NCBI GenBank assembly: GCA_023375785.1
Contig: SZWC01009541.1
Location: forward strand, 1-21,900
Length of the DNA stretch: 21,900 nucleotides
Direction of reading: 5' to 3'
From: Penium margaritaceum
Lineage: Eukaryota; Streptophyta; Zygnematophyceae; Desmidiales; Peniaceae
The first letter of the stretch is position 1. Each line of letters opens with the position of its first letter. A program made the translations under genes and the position numbers. This document shows, piece after piece, positions 17,428-21,900 of this stretch. The notes under the pieces are model-generated. The model worked only from the letters and a program-made list of their open reading frames with translations, did no database searches and had not been told where the DNA came from.

Positions 17428-17960
17428 CTAAGGCAAGGGGCGAAGACCAATGGAACAAATGGCCACCAGGAACTTTCCGCATGCTAGTGCCTTCGTCAAT
17501 AAGTCAGCACGCTGCATGTCAGTGCCAACCCAAATGACGGAGATCACGTGTCGCTCCACCAGATCACGCACGACGTGATGCTCAACCAAAATGTGCTTTG
17601 TCCGAGCATCAAAGACACCAGAGTTCTTTGCAATGGAAAGAGCACTCTGGTTGTCGCAACGAAGTAAAATGGCGAGTACTGACTGGCCAAGCTCAAGGAA
17701 CAGGCGCTACAGCCATACCGCCTCAGTAGCCCCTGCACCCGGAGTAACGTACTCTACCTCCGATGAGCAACGTGTAATACAGCCCTGCTTCCCGCTGCGT
17801 GAGGACACAGCGGTCCCATCGAGTAAGAACACGTAACCTGTCCATCTGAGCTCTTGGCCCAGTCGCTGTCGGTATAGCTGTGAAGGACCACCGAACACTA
17901 CCGGTGAAAGCTGAGCCCGGGGTACGGTGTGGAGACAAGGCACCGCACCACTTGCACAGC
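17428..17960 (-). pseudogene. Element C RNase H (broken)
   Basis: On the minus strand the order is YTDSDWAKSSDGQ (first Asp, near 17860), then frameshifts, SSEVEY (acidic residue, near 17760), then RCDNQSALSIAKN (third Asp, near 17650). It continues with ARTKHILVEHHVVRDLVERH, RADLLTKALACGKF and IGLRPLP, ending at TAG 17428-17430. A TGA follows two codons later. All three acidic residues remain visible, although they lie in different frames. Confidence 0.85.
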
Positions 17961-19040
17961 CGCGTGAAGGGCTTTAGCGCGTGGAGCCTGCAAAAACTAG
18001 GCAAGGAGGTTGACGGCAAATTCGATGTTAGGACGTGTGTTAATGGCCATGTACATTTCAGACCTGATGAGACGAAGGAACAGGGTCACATTCACAGTCT
18101 CCCCCAGCTGTGTGGGATCGTCCACCTTCAAGGCATCGTGCCCGTCAGGCATGAGAGTTGTGGAAGCCGTGGGCACTGCGCCGAGGAGGTCGCTAAAGCG
18201 CTCCCAGACAACGCGTGCGTATTGGGCCTAATGCAGTAGTAAAGTGAGACGTCTACGGTTTCGCACGATCTCTATGCCAAGAAACACCTGTGCAGGACCA
18301 AGGTTCTTCATCCTATAGGGAGTCTGGAGGACAGCGTTGGCATCCTTCATGGCCTCTAGTGAAGGAGACGCGATTAGAGGGTCGTAGACTTAGACCAAGA
18401 TGGTGGTGAATCGCTTAGGCGTATGTCGGATGAAGAGAGAGGGATCTGCCTCGCTCTGTACATATCCCACACAAGTCAGGGTGCCATTGATGTCCTGGTT
18501 CCAACACCGAGGAGAGTGCTTGAGGTTGTACAAGGACTTGCGGAAGTGCCAAACCTTGTCACTGTCCTCAAAGCCGGGTGGCTGAGCCACGTTAATCTCC
18601 TCATCCAGAGAGCCATGGAGGAACACATTGTTCACATCCATCTAGTGCAGTTCCCAGTCATGCTGAGCCACTACACCAAAGAGAGCTTGAGCTCAGGTCA
18701 TGCGACCGACAAGGGCAAAAGTGTCAGTGTAAACGATGCCCTCAATGTGAGAGTACCCCTTGACGACCGAGCGAGCCTTGTGGCGTTCGAGTGAGCCATC
18801 CGGCTTCACTTTCTTGCAAAAGACCCACTTGACCTAAATAGCCTTCCTCCCAGGTGGAAGGTCGACTAGCTCATAAACTCTGTGCTCTTGAATGGCGCGA
18901 AGCTCATCTTCGTAAGCAGCATGACAAGCATCAGTATCCTGTGATGAGAGAGCTTCCCTTAGTGTGCCCGGGTCAGGCGCCATAGAGGGAGAGCTTTGCG
19001 TGGCAAGATTACACATCTCACTGCTAGGTCTGACGACCAC
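17961..19040 (-). pseudogene. Element C reverse transcriptase (broken)
   Basis: The start is recognisable in HRVYELVDLPPGRKAI (near 18840), followed by TAG, KWVF and a KGYSHIEG segment. MDVNNVFLHGSLDEE (near 18630) is preceded by TAG 18642-18644, where element A reads LHQMDV. The next part, DSDKVWHFRKSLYNL and CWNQD, is open. The catalytic YVDD has become stop-V-Y-D (18381-18392), so the polymerase is dead. Later connection sequence (MKNLGPAQVFLGIEI, NTRPNIEFAVNLLA) is readable to about 18000 with further stops. Confidence 0.85.
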
Positions 19041-19604
19041 AAGATCGACTGCTGCATCACAAGTAATATGAAACTCGCAAGTTACAAGGTCGTGCCGTGC
19101 GGGACACGCTGGATTTACCTCTGTGTACTAAGTGTAGACACTCAGGCCTAGGGCCTTTGTCCCGGGATCACCACTCGCGATGCTGCCAGCGAAGCCCCTG
19201 GGTGCGGGAACAGACACTTGCTCAGCTCAGGAGTCCAATGGTCGAAGACGAATTCCAGGCTCACGGGAGTAACCCGAGCTCGAGGGGCGCACCTCAGGTT
19301 TAGGAACGGGCACAATCAAAGCTGGGGAGGGCTGAGGCAAGGGAGTTGGTGATGCCATGCAAGGAGATGCGGGTGTGGGAGGCACGAGGCTGAGTGTGAC
19401 GGTAGGAGCAGGCAAGACACGTCCACGCACAGTGGCAGGAGCGCCGGGTGACACACGTACGGTCACGGGAGTACGCATAGGTACAGGATCATGGGCACCT
19501 GTGGGGTGCGAGTGGACAAGGGTAGAAGCCGATGGTGCTGGAGAGATCTTTCCACCGACAGCGATGATCGTTGGGTCATAAAGAGCCGGAGAAGTGGAGG
19601 GAGC
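19041..19604 (-). pseudogene. Element C IN-RT linker, Ser/Pro-rich
   Basis: On the minus strand a Pro/Ser/Thr/Val-rich stretch (open 19478-19227) fills the place that the 36-bp minisatellite occupies in element A. It has no tandem repeat that I can see and no domain. It is probably the same variable linker without the array. Confidence 0.55.
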
Positions 19605-20445
19605 TCAAACGGACATATCAGCCTGGCGAGCGATGCTCGCAGGCGTAGAATCCCCCATCTGGCGAGAAACCTCACACGTAGGAACGTGTGTGACGGACAA
19701 CGACATGATCAAAGTCAGATCACGGAAGGTGAGGGACTCAAAGAAGAGCGTGTCACGTGACTCAACAATGCGACGACGAGCAGGGTCCCCAAAACGCGAT
19801 GCCTTTGACCACGGAGAGATGCCGAAGAAGGCACACAAGCAGCCCCACGGTGAGACCTTGGATCCCTGCAGGTTCTTAATGTACCACACAGAAGTCAAGG
19901 ATCCCCAAACGCGGGCGAGGCACAAGTCAGCACGGTGGCTGAACTAGAGCTCATACGGTGTGACGTGGTCCGGAAGAGGACCATGCGCGAGGCGGTTCCA
20001 GACCCAAGTCATGTAGGCAAAGCCTTCAAAAGCGAAGGAATCCGGTAGACCGCACTCGGACCGCATAGTCCAAACCGCATCCTCCATGGTGCGGTTCTAG
20101 CGTTGAGAAACACCGTTCTGCTAAGGAGTAGTAGGAGCGAAGAGTTGGAGAGAAGTCCCGTGATCGGTGAAGAAGCTGTCCATCTCGCTAAGAAACTCGC
20201 CACCGCGATCCGAGCGGAAGGTGTGCAGCGTGTTGCGTGACTGACGCTCAGCCATCACTAGCCAAAGGCGAACCGCGAGAGCGACGTCACTCTTCTAGCA
20301 CAGGCTGTAGACCCACCGCATTCGGGTGGAGTCATCAGTCAGGGTCAGGACGTATCGACCCCGATCAGACAAAGACTGGACAGGAAGGAGACCAACAAGG
20401 TCCGAATGGACTAACTCAAGAGGGCGAAGTGCGCGTGAACGGGAA
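19605..20445 (-). pseudogene. Element C integrase (broken)
   Basis: On the minus strand LELVHSDLVG carries the first Asp (near 20420) and TFRSDRGGEFLSE the second (near 20200). The Glu position reads Gln: NGVSQR in place of NGVSER. Stops are TAG at 20295-20297 (Gln expected before KSD), 20121-20123 (before QNGV), 20097-20099 (Trp in element A) and 19944-19946 (Trp in element A). The C-terminal part is open from 19925: RVWGSLTSVWYIKN, then LCAFFGISPWSKASRF and RRRIVESRDTLFFE. It would catalyse insertion; the Glu change and stops rule that out. Confidence 0.85.
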
Positions 20446-21060
20446 GTCAGGGTAGGTGCAACGATGCATCTTACCCAGAGTGCAGAAGAGACGGTCGGTC
20501 TTGGGCCACTTCTCGAAGGAAGCCGCGTGAAGACTGAGGGTGGGCTGTGTCCGAATGAGCTTCGACATAGTGTCGGAGCCTAGATGACACAGGCGGCGAT
20601 CAAGAAATTGTTGGTTCTTAGGAGATTGAACACCAGTGACAAAAACACGAGCGGAAGGCGAGGGGGAGCAAGGAGCAGAAGTTCGAGATACACGATACAG
20701 GTCATCCACAACAGAGGCACGAAGAACAACGCTACGAGTATCAATAGCAGCCACAGTCGCGGACCTTAGAGTGTGCTCCGCAGAGAGTCCCATCAGTGTC
20801 CAAGCACGAAAAGAAAGGAAAATGAGCTCAAGGTCAAGCACAAATAACACCTCATAAAGATACAGGGGGCCACACAGACGGTCAAAACAGACGACCCCAA
20901 CACCCTGAACTAGAAAGGAGTGACCAGGGCCTGTGCGGACGGAACAAAAAGACGCAACAAGGCCGAGAACAACAAAATCACTACAACAACAGGTCATGTA
21001 ATTAGTGGCACCGGAATCGATGATCCAAGTGGCACCGGAATCACGACTAGAGGACGTCAC
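20446..21060 (-). pseudogene. Element C protease and pre-integrase region
   Basis: One open frame on the minus strand from 21060 to 20416 starts without ATG (GTG) and is cut from the gag frame by a shift at 21060. It contains RDSGATWIIDSGATNYMT, in which DSGAT appears twice because a 15-bp unit is duplicated 24 bp apart (21004-21018 and 21028-21042). A flap-side stretch (YEVLFVLDLELIFLS) and the pre-integrase module (FLDRRLCHLGSDTMSKLIR, LGKMHRC) follow. The protease would process Gag-Pol. This is the least damaged part of element C. Confidence 0.85.
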
Positions 21061-21900
21061 TAAACAAAGGGAAATGGAACACTCGCCCTCAGACGGACGC
21101 TGGGCGGAAAGTGGGGAGGAACAACGAAGGGCACAAAGGTGAGACTCATTAATCCAATCCGTACAATCAGGTCCATCGTCATCTCAAGCCATAAGAACAT
21201 ACGAGCAGTCTGTGAACCACCCTGCACTGACAACACACTCGCACTTCCCTGAAAGCGAAGCGCCACAAGGTGTCGGAGCTCGGCGATGGTGCGGTCACGT
21301 GGGTCTAGGTCACCGCTGGTCGTCGCTGGTGAAGCGAGAACTGCTGCAATCATGGTCGCCACGCACCTGGAGGATGTGCTGCTCGACGTAGATCGTCGTG
21401 CCTGCACAGCCTGGAGCCCGCGAAAGATCCGTGCCCAGTCAAGCGGCTGCTGGCACTCGGTGCAGCGATGGGTGCCTCCACAGTTGTAGCAGTGAACGGA
21501 GCGTCCAGTGCTACTGCCTGATGACGGCTGCTGCTGCGACTACTGCTGGCCCGAGCCGCGCCTCCATCGCCCCTTCTTGCCGTGTGCTGCTACCGCGACA
21601 CCTTGTGTCTTAGTCGGCGTAATCGGGGTGGAAAGGGAGGAGGAGGACGTGAAAGAGGGTGGAGAAGGAGGCTACAGAAGGGGCGTCGGTGGTGATGGAA
21701 CAACTGCTACAGCAATAGAGGTCTTTTAATGAGCCGCGGCTGCCTCACGGGCGGAAGTCACTTGGAGGAATAGCTGGTGCGCCCAAGGAATAAGCTGAAG
21801 TTAGGCCAAAAAAGGCTCGAGCACGGTGTCGCTATACCTCGTGAAGATGTCTGTGTGCTCAAGGCGAACTCAAAGCATGATCATGCGGAGCGCCAACAAC
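21061..21900 (-). pseudogene. Element C gag, C-terminal part with zinc knuckle
   Basis: On the minus strand a basic stretch (AAHGKKGRWRRGSGQQ) leads, through TAG 21540-21542, to SQQQPSSGSSTGRSV. Then comes a zinc knuckle at 21453-21491 of the form CX2CX3HX4C (CYNCGGTHRCTEC). The frame continues through WARIFRGLQAVQARRS to TAG near 21060. The TAG sits inside a Gln run, as in elements A and B. Upstream (21600-21900) the frame is Ser/Thr/Pro-rich with another TAG and no clear domain. The gag core is outside the window. Confidence 0.7.

Larger units (their letters stand above)
16616..21900 (-). mobile_element. Element C: decayed Ty1/copia retrotransposon on the minus strand, right end outside window
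   Basis: On the minus strand, reading from 21900 down, come the gag zinc knuckle, PR, IN, a Ser/Pro-rich linker, RT, RNase H, polypurine tract and a putative 3' LTR, which is copia order. Its protease, integrase, RT and polypurine tract resemble element A much more than element B (WIIDSGAT, the CWNQ stretch of RT, TDSDWA), so A and C belong to related families. Stops and frameshifts are frequent in every domain. The 5' LTR and most of gag lie right of the window. Confidence 0.88.

Overview
The window is a eukaryotic repeat landscape, most likely from a green plant or streptophyte alga. It has tRNA-iMet-type primer binding sites, Ty1/copia gene order (gag, PR, IN, RT, RNase H), a TRIM element, and stop codons concentrated at ancestral CAG/CTG sites, as plant-type CHG methylation would leave. 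The species cannot be named from the sequence. I see no host gene, rRNA, tRNA gene or CRISPR array.

Element A (+, from before base 1 to about 16169) is an old copia element. It has the last 112 bp of its 5' LTR, a primer binding site, a CAG-rich leader, a gag with a Gln/Pro-rich N-terminus, protease, an integrase region that is duplicated, a 36-bp minisatellite linker, RT and RNase H. Its RNase H is split at 8219/14955 by element B. Its 3' LTR is 15326-16169. Comparable LTR ends match at about 76%.

Element B (+, 8220-14954) is a complete, younger copia of another lineage, with 738-bp LTRs about 93% identical by eye. Its gag-pol frame is nearly continuous and spoiled by scattered stops and one indel. 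Its 3' LTR holds a third layer, a 350-bp TRIM (14140-14489) with 139-bp LTRs (6 differences) and a perfect GTCAA target duplication. Removing the TRIM plus one 5-bp duplication brings the 3' LTR to exactly 738 bp.

Element C (-, about 16616 to beyond 21900) is a heavily decayed copia related to A, lying tail-to-tail with it. It shows a putative 3' LTR, RNase H, RT, a Ser/Pro-rich linker, IN, PR and the gag C-terminus, and runs off the right edge. About 446 bp of unassigned sequence separates A from C.

The strongest pattern is in the stops. The A gag frame has 19 in-frame stops between 1492 and 1986, all TAG or TAA and none TGA, nearly all at glutamine positions. Several Trp codons also became TAG, and those I could check were ancestral CTGG. 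Cytosine deamination at CHG sites explains this best; a UAR=Gln code is the alternative to exclude. A single N at 4441 joins two near-identical 341-bp stretches and is probably an assembly seam. I found no convincing new multi-gene system.
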